From positions 1-35,476 of the IMG/VR virus record IMGVR_UViG_3300048050_000025: 35,476 nucleotides of DNA; one strand, 5' to 3'. How positions within the stretch are numbered: the stretch's first letter is position 1; every line of letters starts with the position of its first letter. This DNA is from a virus. Positions 25,404 to 33,423 of this stretch are shown here, in pieces. A model generated the notes under the pieces. The model was not told where the DNA came from. It saw only the letters and a program-made list of their open reading frames with translations, and searched no databases. The translations under genes were made by a program, and so were the position numbers.

Positions 25404-26195
25404 ATGGCTTACGATATTAATGCTACATTGGAAAGGTTGGAACAGAACCTAAAGCAACTTGATTCCGCAAGGGAACAGGTTCAGAAAACTGTTCGCGCGA
25501 GTAACGAACTGCAAGTAACTGTTGCTGGATATGTCGCTTCCATCAAAGAACTTGTGGGAGAAATAATAGAATGGGAGAAACAATTAAAAGGTGCACAAGT
25601 CGGCTTTTCAGAAGAAATGCAAAATACTTTGTCAGAGTTGAAGACCTCCTGCGATAAGATTACAGACACATTTGCTTCCTCTGTAGAGAGCTCTTTAAAG
25701 AAATTTTCTGAACAGAACACACTCCTTGAAAAAAGAGTGAAAGACTTAAGTACTCTTCGTGAAGAGATTAAATCTGCCACTAAAGAAATTCAATCTATTA
25801 AAGAAACGCTTTCAGACATTTCCAAAGATTTGACGGATTCACAGAAGAAACAAGATGAGACACTAGAGCACATTAATCAGCAAGTATCCGAGCTACCTGG
25901 AACAATTAAAGGCTATGCCGATGGCATCAAAGAACATGCGAATAGTTTAAAAGATGATTTGAAAAGAATCCTAGACGAAACACATTCTATTATACGTGCC
26001 ATAGACAAAAAATTGGATGCCCTGACACAAGCCGTAGCAACTCTTCAAAATACAAGTAATGGTATTCAGCAATCCTGTGATAATATAAAATCTGATATTT
26101 TGTCTTCCAATAATGCGATTAAGAAATCAATTAGCATTAATCGCTGGATTTTAATCGCTGGAGTTATTATTCTCATTGTCCTACATTTTGTCTAA
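25404..26195 (+). CDS. Coiled-coil protein with C-terminal transmembrane anchor
   Basis: A 263-residue protein. Residues 5-240 are almost wholly heptad-patterned helix (LERLEQNLKQLDSAREQVQK and many later repeats). The last 18 residues, RWILIAGVIILIVLHFV, form a membrane segment ending at the C-terminus, so it is tail-anchored with the coiled coil in the cytoplasm. No signal peptide or enzymatic motif is seen. It starts five bases after the helicase stop, so the pair is almost certainly co-transcribed. It could tether the helicase to the membrane or act as a membrane effector; both are inference. Similar shapes occur in several defence systems, but I do not recognise the family. Confidence 0.75.
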   Translation: MAYDINATLERLEQNLKQLDSAREQVQKTVRASNELQVTVAGYVASIKELVGEIIEWEKQLKGAQVGFSEEMQNTLSELKTSCDKITDTFASSVESSLKKFSEQNTLLEKRVKDLSTLREEIKSATKEIQSIKETLSDISKDLTDSQKKQDETLEHINQQVSELPGTIKGYADGIKEHANSLKDDLKRILDETHSIIRAIDKKLDALTQAVATLQNTSNGIQQSCDNIKSDILSSNNAIKKSISINRWILIAGVIILIVLHFV

Positions 26196-26323
26196 CGCTC
26201 TATATTTGCTTACTATATCAATAAATAAAGAATAGTCATATAATATCCGAAAAAACAGAAGATTCTCATTTACTTTTCCCCTATTTCTGGAATAAAGGAG
26301 TATAACAACAAAATTAGAATGAT

Positions 26324-26791
26324 ATGGAATTACAAAGATTTGACAAAGAAAGACTTGAAGATGGACATGCATATTCTGGTTGGTGATATATCTCAGATGG
26401 AGAAGTTATTCAACAAGGTAGTGGTACAAAGTATTTTGATGGTTATTATGTTCGTGGCAATTTCCATGATGGAATTTTAAATGATCCTGGAATAATAAGT
26501 CATGATTACTATATGACAAGTGGCCAATTTAAAAACCATGTATTAAATGGGGGGGGATTAAGCATTAACCGTGGTACACTAACCGAATTCGGATATTATA
26601 ATAATGGAGAATTGAGAAACAATTTGATAGATTATGTATATTGGTATGCTACAAGACTTCAAGAGTCTGGGCGGGGTAACGAGAATATGCTTAATCTTGA
26701 AGTTATATCAGCAGTGGAAACCTATTTCCATTTGACAAAAAATATTGCAAGTTTTCTGTTCAGTATTTTGGTATTGTTCATAAATCTATGA
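26324..26791 (+). pseudogene. MORN-like repeat protein interrupted by an in-frame stop
   Basis: One frame runs from ATG 26324 to TGA 26789-26791 but is broken at codon 21 by a TGA (26384-26386) directly after a TGG Trp codon. Both sides show the Gly/Tyr/Phe spacing of MORN repeats (GHAYSGW before; DGYYVRGNFHDG and TEFGYYNNGELRNN after), so the frame was once continuous. A run of eight G residues at 26549-26556 lies in the gene and could slip. The last residues are hydrophobic (FLFSILVLFINL), perhaps a membrane segment. The end of the gene overlaps the first AbiE operator. A downstream ATG at 26513 could give a 92-residue piece. The intact function is unknown. Confidence 0.6.
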
Positions 26792-26793
26792 AC
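26776..26793. promoter_or_regulatory. Upstream AbiEi-type operator (palindrome O1)
   Basis: GTTCATAAATCTATGAAC has 7-base inverted arms around AATC. It matches the second copy at 26854-26871 in 16 of 18 positions. It lies 24 bases upstream of the -33 element of the AbiE promoter. AbiEi antitoxins are known to repress their own promoters by binding inverted repeats. Confidence 0.7.
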
Positions 26794-26817
26794 TATCATT
26801 ATTTTTTAAACAAATAG

Positions 26818-26849
26818 TTTGGAGGTTCTAAAAATGTTCACTACATTTG
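26818..26849 (+). promoter_or_regulatory. Promoter of the AbiE-PP2C operon
   Basis: TTTG at 26818-26821, a 20-base spacer, then TACATTTG at 26842-26849: a perfect match to the Bacteroidetes promoter consensus. Transcription should begin near 26855-26858, inside the second palindrome, about 38 bases before the antitoxin ATG. Confidence 0.85.
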
Positions 26850-26853
26850 CAGT

Positions 26854-26871
26854 GTTCATAAATTCATGAAC
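26854..26871. promoter_or_regulatory. Downstream AbiEi-type operator (palindrome O2)
   Basis: GTTCATAAATTCATGAAC has 6-base inverted arms. It covers the predicted transcription start, so a bound protein would block initiation. Together with O1, 78 bases away centre to centre, it could allow cooperative or looping repression. Confidence 0.75.
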
Positions 26872-26893
26872 AAATATTTAAAAATGAACAGAT

Positions 26894-27877
26894 ATGGTAA
26901 ATGAAAGGGAATTATCTTTAGAAGCCACTGCGAATTTAAAGAGTTTAACTCGACGTGATGACATCACCGTGAAACCTGCTAGTAAGGGAAATCACGATGT
27001 GGACATCAACATTGGTGACATAAAAATGTCTGGCGAAATCAAAAGCTTTGTAACTAAGGCTAACTTTAACCAGGTGATTCTCCAATTACAAAAGATAAAA
27101 AAGGATGGCTCTGCACCTGTACTATTGATTGCTGGTTATATTTCCCCTCAACAAATGATGAAATTTGTAGAGGAAGGATTTAATGTATTGGACAATGCTG
27201 GCAACTGCTATATCAACATTCCACCATTATATATATACATTACAGGGCAGAAACAGGACAAGCCCAAAGAGGCTGAAACGAAAGTGTTCAGTGAATCTGC
27301 GATAAAACTTATTTTCTATTTCCTGCTAGACAAGGCAAATATAGGAAAAACATATAGAAAAATTGCAGAAGAAACTGGATACTCTCTTGGAACCATTAAA
27401 AATGTTATTGAGGATATGATCCGACACCATCATATTATAAAAACTCCTAAAGGAAGAGTTCTGATGGATTGGAGAAAATTACTTAATGAATGGCAAGTGA
27501 CATATAACCAGTCTTTAAAACCAAAATTGTTCTTGAAGAAGATGAGACTTGGAGGTCCTGAACTTAGACGAAATTGGCAGGATATAAAATTACCAAAGAA
27601 CTCTTATTGGGGTGGCGAAAGCGGTGCCAATCTTACTGATGGATATCTAACTCCAGAGATACTAACGATCTACACGGATGGAGATAGTGTTGATTTGATT
27701 AAGACGGCAAAGATGTTACCCTCTTCTGATGGCGACATTCTTGTTTACAAGAAATTCTGGACAGGAGAAGCGGATAGTAAAATGGTCCCAAAAATATTAA
27801 CCTATGCAGATTTAATGGGAACGACAGACAGCCGCTGTCTTGAAGCTGCCAAAAGAATCATCGATGATGAAAAATAG
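26894..27877 (+). CDS. Type IV toxin-antitoxin antitoxin, AbiEi family
   Basis: A 327-residue protein. The N-terminal half contains GNHDVDINIG and MSGEIKSF (a D...ExK-like pattern), then LIAGYISPQQMMKFVEEGFN and VLDNAGNCYIN, the signature I associate with the longer AbiEi family (AbiEi_2). A winged helix at about 133-190 (TYRKIAEETGYSLGTIKNVI) should bind DNA. The C-terminal part has YWGGESGANLTDGYLTPEIL and ends LTYADLMGTTDSRCLEAAKR, also typical. AbiEi proteins neutralise the AbiEii nucleotidyltransferase without direct binding and repress their own operon. Two palindromes flank its promoter, matching that. The stop lies 14 bases inside the toxin gene. The nuclease-like residues in the first half may be structural only. 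Confidence 0.9.
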   Translation: MVNERELSLEATANLKSLTRRDDITVKPASKGNHDVDINIGDIKMSGEIKSFVTKANFNQVILQLQKIKKDGSAPVLLIAGYISPQQMMKFVEEGFNVLDNAGNCYINIPPLYIYITGQKQDKPKEAETKVFSESAIKLIFYFLLDKANIGKTYRKIAEETGYSLGTIKNVIEDMIRHHHIIKTPKGRVLMDWRKLLNEWQVTYNQSLKPKLFLKKMRLGGPELRRNWQDIKLPKNSYWGGESGANLTDGYLTPEILTIYTDGDSVDLIKTAKMLPSSDGDILVYKKFWTGEADSKMVPKILTYADLMGTTDSRCLEAAKRIIDDEK

Positions 27878-28751
27878 CCTAAGTAAAAAAGAACTGGAGA
27901 ATGATGCCTTATATGAGACTCTCAAGGCTCTTAGCGACTGCATTACAAGTATAGGACTGAAACTCTATGTAGTAGGTGCTACGGCTAGAGATATCATGAT
28001 GAAGTTGCTTGATGAGTATCCTTCAAAACGCAAAACAAGAGATCTCGATGTGGCTATTGCCTTGTCTGATTGGTCGCAATTCGATAATCTTAGCGAAATT
28101 CTTCAAAATAACCACTTCAGAAAGGCTCCTGCTAATCAAAAATTCTATTACGAAGGAGAATATCATGATAATGATTACGAGGTAGATATTGTTCCCTTTG
28201 GTGATATTGCCGAAGAGAATGAAACCTTAGTTTGGCCTCCCGAATATGAGTTGGAGATGTCGGTCAAATGCTTTACTGATGTAATGGACCATTCTATTGC
28301 GGTATCTATCAACAACTCGTTTGACGTAAACATCGCGACATTGGCAGGACAGTTCTTTATTAAGCTGGATTCCTACATGGACAGACACACCAAAAATCAT
28401 AAAGATGCCGATGATATGTTTTTCATTCTTGAAAAATATTATGTCTCCAAACTACTTGATAGCGATGTGATTCCTGATGACGTAACCTTAGAAGGAGATA
28501 AGGAAATCATTTGGGGCTCTCAATGGTTAGCAAGCGAAATCAAGCACATACTGAGCAATGAACACCTTGCCGATTACTCTGATATGATAAAAACAGAACT
28601 TGATAAAGGAACTGAAAGCGACCTTATAAAAGACTTCATCAAATTATATGGTGATGAAGAAGATGATGCCTATGATGTCAGCTTGAGTATCTGGACAAAT
28701 ATATACGATATTCTAAACAAAGAAATTGAGGAAAGAAATGAAGATAAGTGA
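27864..28751 (+). CDS. Nucleotidyltransferase toxin, AbiEii/AbiGii family
   Basis: A 295-residue protein; the ATG at 27864 overlaps the antitoxin stop (ATGATGAAAAATAG) and is preferred to an upstream TTG. The nucleotidyltransferase core is seen in VVGATARDIMM (38-46) and TRDLDVAIA (58-66), with metal-binding aspartates, and a third aspartate in YEVDIVPFG (Asp108). The middle (FFIKLDSYMDRHTKNHKDAD) matches the AbiEii lysine/aspartate region. Such toxins transfer nucleotides to an RNA or protein target (the related MenT toxins modify tRNA acceptor ends) and stop growth during phage infection. All core residues seem intact. The stop is inside the start of the PP2C gene, so the three genes are translationally coupled. 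Confidence 0.88.
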   Translation: MMKNSLSKKELENDALYETLKALSDCITSIGLKLYVVGATARDIMMKLLDEYPSKRKTRDLDVAIALSDWSQFDNLSEILQNNHFRKAPANQKFYYEGEYHDNDYEVDIVPFGDIAEENETLVWPPEYELEMSVKCFTDVMDHSIAVSINNSFDVNIATLAGQFFIKLDSYMDRHTKNHKDADDMFFILEKYYVSKLLDSDVIPDDVTLEGDKEIIWGSQWLASEIKHILSNEHLADYSDMIKTELDKGTESDLIKDFIKLYGDEEDDAYDVSLSIWTNIYDILNKEIEERNEDK

Positions 28752-29373
28752 TTTTTCCATCGGAAGTTCAGATACCAATGAAGATTATCTTCTGTATAGG
28801 AATATGGGTATTAATGGCTATGTCATTGCCCTAGCCGATGGAATGGGAGGATTATCTTATGGTGATATAGCTGCACGCTTAGCATGTGAAGCCGCTGTAG
28901 AATATATTGTCAACAACTACAAGGGTTTTCATTCTGAAACAAGAATGTTGAAGGATGCTCTAAAAACAGCTGACAATGCGATTGCAACAAAAGGACTTGC
29001 AGAGTACAAATGCCCAATGGGTACAACAATAGCATTAGCAATTGTTTCTGATTACCAGATGTTCTATACATGGCAGGGAAATGTGCGCATCTACCTTAAG
29101 AATGATAATGGACTTTCGATATTAACTTCTGACCACATATTAGATGTGGGTTATGGTCACACGCGAGTTACCAGATGCATAAAAGGCACAGGTTTACGTG
29201 AAAATATACCAGTAAGAGTTGCTAAACTATCTCGTAATGACAAAGTATTCTTCTGCACCGATGGTTTCTACAATATTGCAGAATCTATGCTGAGCAATAA
29301 ATCCATAACTGAGATTAAGAAGGCAATCATCAATCCTGATGACGACGTTTCACTAATCCAGGTTAATATTTAA
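28738..29373 (+). CDS. PP2C-family Ser/Thr protein phosphatase
   Basis: A 211-residue protein starting at ATG 28738, overlapping the toxin gene by 14 bases; AGGAAAG lies just upstream. Metal-binding PP2C motifs are present: ALADGMGGLSYGD (32-44), FCTDGFYN and DDDVSLIQV near the end. The Thr-Asn-Glu-Asp (TNEDYLLY) near residue 13 matches the family's N-terminal acidic site. It is a minimal single-domain enzyme with no kinase partner in the window. Position as third gene of the AbiE operon suggests it acts on the toxin, the antitoxin or a host protein phosphorylated during infection. That link is inference. Confidence 0.85.
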   Translation: MKISDFSIGSSDTNEDYLLYRNMGINGYVIALADGMGGLSYGDIAARLACEAAVEYIVNNYKGFHSETRMLKDALKTADNAIATKGLAEYKCPMGTTIALAIVSDYQMFYTWQGNVRIYLKNDNGLSILTSDHILDVGYGHTRVTRCIKGTGLRENIPVRVAKLSRNDKVFFCTDGFYNIAESMLSNKSITEIKKAIINPDDDVSLIQVNI

Positions 29374-29374
29374 G

Positions 29375-29429
29375 GTAAAATCATGTAAATGTCTCTTAAT
29401 TGAGATTTGGAACTTTTTATACATTTTAC
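29375..29429 (+). terminator. Structured 3' end of the AbiE-PP2C transcript
   Basis: Directly after the PP2C stop, GTAAAAT (29375-29381) pairs with ATTTTAC (29423-29429), with an inner TGTA/TACA and a TCTC/GAGA hairpin followed by ACTTTTTAT. The T-run is inside the outer stem, so it is an imperfect intrinsic terminator. Nothing else was recognised from 29430 to 29530. Confidence 0.4.
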
Positions 29430-29534
29430 ACCCTACTATTGAGTTCTTATTTCGTCATCTTATCGAGTAACGGGATAAAAAACAAATCAAAGTCCGAACA
29501 GATTAGCATTCTTGTTAATCATTAGTATTATTTT

Positions 29535-29765
29535 CCCACCCAAGCGAAGCGTCTTTAAACAGTTTGTCTGAGAGACTTCGCTGACTTAGAGGATTTTCAT
29601 TCCTCTGCGCATCAAAGACACTCAGTAAAAGGCCAAACACGAAACGACTTTCCACTACTGACAGCAAGAATGTGATGACCTAAACGACCATCACAATTAT
29701 CTTGCTATCTGTTGTTACAAGTCCATTCGTCAAAGAAGTTTGGCAGGCTGTTTATGACTGCTTCA
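29535..29765. ncRNA. Highly self-complementary non-coding segment: candidate structured RNA or transfer origin
   Basis: No usable ORF is present on either strand. The paired segments are AGCGAAG/CTTCGCT (29543-29549 with 29576-29582), AGAGGA/TCCTCT (29588-29593 with 29601-29606) and TCAGTA/TACTGA (29622-29627 with 29656-29661). A nested hairpin pairs AGCAAGA/TCTTGCT (29663-29669 with 29700-29706), enclosing GTGATG/CATCAC (29672-29677 with 29689-29694). A long-range pairing joins GCCAAAC/GTTTGGC (29632-29638 with 29738-29744). GTCTTT (29551-29556), in the loop of the first stem, pairs with AAAGAC (29614-29619) outside it, giving a possible pseudoknot. Such density is far above what chance suggests. 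It could be a folded RNA on either strand, or a single-stranded-DNA element such as an oriT or single-strand origin, given the primase next to it. Confidence 0.55.
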
Positions 29766-29830
29766 CTTCCCACCCTGTTTGGGAATAGTTCATTAATAAA
29801 ATAAATTCTTCTCAATAGGATATATTTTGC

Positions 29831-30076
29831 TTGTCTTACTTGTCTTTGCTGTCATGATTCTCTATAATTTAGTGTAATATATTGATTATAAATAATATAT
29901 ATCAATATGTGATTATGACAAGATTTCTATTATTAATGACAAAAGTATGATTTTTATGACAAAGCTTAAAAAGTGAGCGAATAGTTTCCGATCAAATTGT
30001 GACAAGCGATGACAGCATTTGACTAAAGGGAAAATAGTTAATTCATTGATTTTCATATAAAAGACAAGTAAGACAA
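29831..30076. repeat. Iteron-like origin candidate: phased TGACAA repeats inside a 17-bp inverted repeat
   Basis: TTGTCTTACTTGTCTTT (29831-29847) is repeated in perfect inverse at 30060-30076. Between them lies AT-rich DNA with four TGACAA copies starting at 29916, 29937, 29957 and 30000 (spacings 21, 20 and 43, multiples of about two helical turns) and a TGACAG at 30010. The arms themselves contain further GACAA units. Phased repeats, an AT-rich core and an adjacent primase-ATPase gene are the standard make-up of a replication origin of P4-like or NBU-like elements. Confidence 0.6.
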
Positions 30077-30119
30077 ACAAGACAAAGAAATAGTGGTTTT
30101 ATATGAATAAATTATTTTT

Positions 30120-30160
30120 TAAAGAAAAACTGCCACACAACTTCACAGCTACATGGCAGT
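30120..30160 (-). terminator. Rho-independent terminator of the primase operon
   Basis: On the minus strand ACTGCCA pairs with TGGCAGT (30160-30154 and 30135-30129) and is followed by TTTTTCTTT. It lies 35 bases after the primase stop and separates that transcript from the iteron region. Confidence 0.7.
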
Positions 30161-30194
30161 AAAAATCTATGTTGATATGATTTTCCTATGTTTA

Positions 30195-33100
30195 TTATTC
30201 TTCTGGAGTTTCAGTGTTCCCCAATTCAAGATTAATTTCAAAGGTCTCTGCCAACAACTGGTAATCGAAACAATACGACCTTTGTTGAACACTCTTCTTT
30301 ATTGGTTCATTTACTCCATTGTGATGCTCATAATCAATAACCTGTACTCCCTTTTTGAAGACATGATAGGTCATTCTCTGTTCTCCAAGAAAACATTTGC
30401 TATTCTCCAGATAATACTTAAGTGTTTCTTCAGGTAAGATTTTATCTCCTATTTTGTGGCAATTCTGTTTGTATAACATGAAGATTCTGGTCTTTTGAAG
30501 ATAAAGGACTTTTCTCGGTTCATTCCAGTGTATATCTTTGAATCGATCAGAATGGAAACGGGCAAGGACACGTATTTTGAAATCTCCGTCTTCAATGATT
30601 TCTCCTTCACTGACAAGGAACTGAACAACACGCCAGAAGGCTCCAATTTCATCGGAGACTCTGCATTCGGCATTCTGCTTTCTGATGCCTTCTACCGTGA
30701 TGTCAAACATTTCTTTGTAAGAAAGAGGAACATCTATTGACTTTTCAAGACAACGATAAGCAGTAAGTGGTATTGCCCAGTTCATCACAATCCTATCCAT
30801 GACAGGAATATCTATAAACTTATCATTTACGTCTTTGCATGTGGAATGGAATGTATCGAAAAAAGTGGTCGCTATTTCTTTGCGTTTGGCCAATATACCA
30901 ACCGTTAAGTGTGTCATTCCTTTTGAACGCATTTGAAGCAAATGCTGATAGGACGCTTTTTCTTCTGTATTAAATTCAGATTTGGAGAAAGACAGAAAAA
31001 TAAGGCGGCTGAACAAGGCTATATCTGCCGTTGGCATTTCCTGTCCAGAAAGGATAATACCTGCATCCACAGCCGTAGTTTCCTTTTTCTTATCTAAATC
31101 CATATTCATACGGGTGCGGCCTGTTCCATCCCACATTCCTTTAAGGAATTCAATCTTCAATGGATCAACTCCATTCTTATATTCGTCAATATGTACAAGA
31201 CCGTCTGAGACAGCTGCTACGGTATCGTTCAATGCGGGAATAGTCGAATTCTGCATATTTGGGGGAATATTTTCTATCATAAAAAACGACAGCAGCGTAT
31301 GTCCCAATTCGGTCTTGCCAGAGCCTTTGGGTCCGAACAAGTTTAAAATGGGGAATGAACGAGTAGTCATCGTAATAATATCACGGAATAAGGTGGCCAG
31401 GTAGAAGCAGAAGGCTATTTTCCCATTATTGCCGAAGACTTTAAATATTTGTGCAGAGAAATCTCTTAATGGCGTTGTGGAAAAATTGAGGTGAACAAAA
31501 CGCCTTTCAAACTTGAATAAGTCTATTTTATCTTTGTATATCTTTGAATAGGCAGGCAAATAATAATTCCCTTTTTCTCCTAAACGAACGATGCCATAGT
31601 CATCCACCGGAATGAAACGTCCATCGTAGAAGACTCCGTTCCCAAAAGCATAGAATTCTTTTCGGTTCCATCCAAGTTGCTTGACTTCTATCGCAGTCTC
31701 CGTATTTTCATACAGATAGCATTTAAGTTTTGTCAATTCCTTATCACCTGCTTTCCAGATAAAATTTCCAAGACTTTCTATCTTCTGTTTGAACTTTTGC
31801 AAAGAAATAAGGTCCTCTTGGCGCATTTCCACTAATTCTTCTACTCCGAGTTCATTTCTGAAGATATAAATGCGTTTGGCCATAATGGAATCTTTGATAT
31901 GAAAGAGCGGCTTCATGGTGAAGTTGGACCATTCATAAATACCATTTTTCTCCGAAGAAGAAAAATATTTACCATGTTCGATCCAAAAGCCATACTTCTT
32001 GTTCAGGTCTATTTCATGCTTTTCATTACTGCTTTTGTCTTTTTGTTCACAAGCATATTCTATGGCTTTCTTCCAGATTACTTTCGACTTGTTATATTTG
32101 GTAAGAGAATTGATATACAGGGAGACCTTAGTATCATCATCTATGAGAGAAAGCAGATAGGCCAACTGTTTGATGACGTCGCTTTTCTGTTCCGTGTTTT
32201 CGCATAAGGGAAATAATTTATCGGCCATCCAAAGCACATAATCGACTTCTTCGGTTTTTCTGAAAATATCCATATCCGTATAATAGGAATCTGGATCTTT
32301 CTTTCCCTGATGTTCATCATCCGGTATTTCTTTGATGAAAACAGACAAATGATGTTCCATAGCCGATTTCCCTGCTTTCATAACTGTCTCAATTCCAGTG
32401 CCGAATGATTGGCCATCTTTGGGTGGATCATCATCGGGAAGAAAACAAACTTTGCTCGCTGCTCTTGATATCAGTTGAAACTGCTCATCAGTCCATGCCG
32501 AACCGAGAGATGCCATCGTGTTTTCCAGACCGAGGAGATGCATTCTCATGCAATCGGGTGCACCTTCTACAAGATATAACTTCTTATCTTTACCGGCTGC
32601 ACGCCATGCTACATCAAGGCCGAACAATGAATTACGCTTGCTATAAAGAAGAGATTCCTTACTATTAAGGTATTTGGGCTGTATATCATCTAAAGCACGT
32701 GCAGTAAATCCAATAACTTTCTGAAAGCGGGAACGTATGGGAATGACAATACGATTCTGATAGAAATCGTAACCACTTTTATTAATCAGTCCCAATTTCA
32801 TCATCAAGTCTTTTTGATTGGGAAGAACCGCGAGAGCCTTTCCGTCTTTGGGAGCATAACCTATTTCAATCTCATCACAGTATTTTTTACTCCACCTTGC
32901 ATAGGTATATTTCTGAGCTTCTTTGTTGAGCAAAAACTGTTCTCTGTAAAACTTGTGTACGGATTCATTCACAATCTGCAGAGATTCTATTTCTAATCGT
33001 TGCTTCTTCTCTTCAATGCCTTCTTCCTGTTCATCTACCTCTATTCCATATTTACGACCAAGCCATTTGACCGCTTCGGGATACGTCATATTCTCGTGTT

Positions 33101-33317
33101 CTATCAAAAAAGTGATAGCATCACCTCCTTTCTTACAACCAAAACAATAAAACATGCTTCGATGAGGAGTCACGGTAAACGAAGGTGTACATTCTTCATG
33201 GAACGGACAAAAGCCCTTAAAGAACCTGCCACTTCTGTGAAGCGTGACAAATTCTCCGATTACATCTTCGATTTTGGTTGCATCGAGAATTCTTTCAATT
33301 ATAGAACGAGAAATCAT
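30195..33317 (-). CDS. Multidomain CHC2 primase-Toprim-ATPase (P4 alpha/NBU primase-like replication protein)
   Basis: A 1040-residue protein. The N-terminal DnaG-type zinc ribbon is complete (Cys37, His40, Cys58, Cys61; GFCPFHEECTPSF and FYCFGCKKGGDAI). The DnaG catalytic core follows (YQNRIVIPIRSR, PKYLNSKES), with the Toprim motif VEGAPDC at 250-256 and acidic FLPDDDPP at 293-299. After a linker comes an ATPase domain with Walker A FGPKGSGKTE (661-670) and Walker B HIDEYKNG (709-716), then ILSGQEMPTAD, which looks like sensor 1. The layout is that of self-sufficient element replication proteins that prime and unwind at their own origin; an iteron array lies just past its 3' end. It is downstream of an excisionase-like gene, as in NBU-type mobilizable elements. 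No frameshift was seen. Confidence 0.9.
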   Translation of the reverse strand: MISRSIIERILDATKIEDVIGEFVTLHRSGRFFKGFCPFHEECTPSFTVTPHRSMFYCFGCKKGGDAITFLIEHENMTYPEAVKWLGRKYGIEVDEQEEGIEEKKQRLEIESLQIVNESVHKFYREQFLLNKEAQKYTYARWSKKYCDEIEIGYAPKDGKALAVLPNQKDLMMKLGLINKSGYDFYQNRIVIPIRSRFQKVIGFTARALDDIQPKYLNSKESLLYSKRNSLFGLDVAWRAAGKDKKLYLVEGAPDCMRMHLLGLENTMASLGSAWTDEQFQLISRAASKVCFLPDDDPPKDGQSFGTGIETVMKAGKSAMEHHLSVFIKEIPDDEHQGKKDPDSYYTDMDIFRKTEEVDYVLWMADKLFPLCENTEQKSDVIKQLAYLLSLIDDDTKVSLYINSLTKYNKSKVIWKKAIEYACEQKDKSSNEKHEIDLNKKYGFWIEHGKYFSSSEKNGIYEWSNFTMKPLFHIKDSIMAKRIYIFRNELGVEELVEMRQEDLISLQKFKQKIESLGNFIWKAGDKELTKLKCYLYENTETAIEVKQLGWNRKEFYAFGNGVFYDGRFIPVDDYGIVRLGEKGNYYLPAYSKIYKDKIDLFKFERRFVHLNFSTTPLRDFSAQIFKVFGNNGKIAFCFYLATLFRDIITMTTRSFPILNLFGPKGSGKTELGHTLLSFFMIENIPPNMQNSTIPALNDTVAAVSDGLVHIDEYKNGVDPLKIEFLKGMWDGTGRTRMNMDLDKKKETTAVDAGIILSGQEMPTADIALFSRLIFLSFSKSEFNTEEKASYQHLLQMRSKGMTHLTVGILAKRKEIATTFFDTFHSTCKDVNDKFIDIPVMDRIVMNWAIPLTAYRCLEKSIDVPLSYKEMFDITVEGIRKQNAECRVSDEIGAFWRVVQFLVSEGEIIEDGDFKIRVLARFHSDRFKDIHWNEPRKVLYLQKTRIFMLYKQNCHKIGDKILPEETLKYYLENSKCFLGEQRMTYHVFKKGVQVIDYEHHNGVNEPIKKSVQQRSYCFDYQLLAETFEINLELGNTETPEE

Positions 33318-33423
33318 ATCATCATAAGATTCAAATATTCAACAAATAAATTGCCCTGACTGATATTCTTCACAGGGTACCAGCCAGGGACTTGATTAAC
33401 TACCTTGCTATTTAGAGGGATAG

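Noticed and set aside
29521-29800. Retron-type ncRNA
   Set aside because: The segment is highly structured, but no reverse transcriptase gene lies anywhere in the window.
29831-30080. CRISPR array
   Set aside because: The repeats are 6 bases long with AT-rich intervals and inverted flanks, with no constant 25-40 base repeats, spacers or cas genes.
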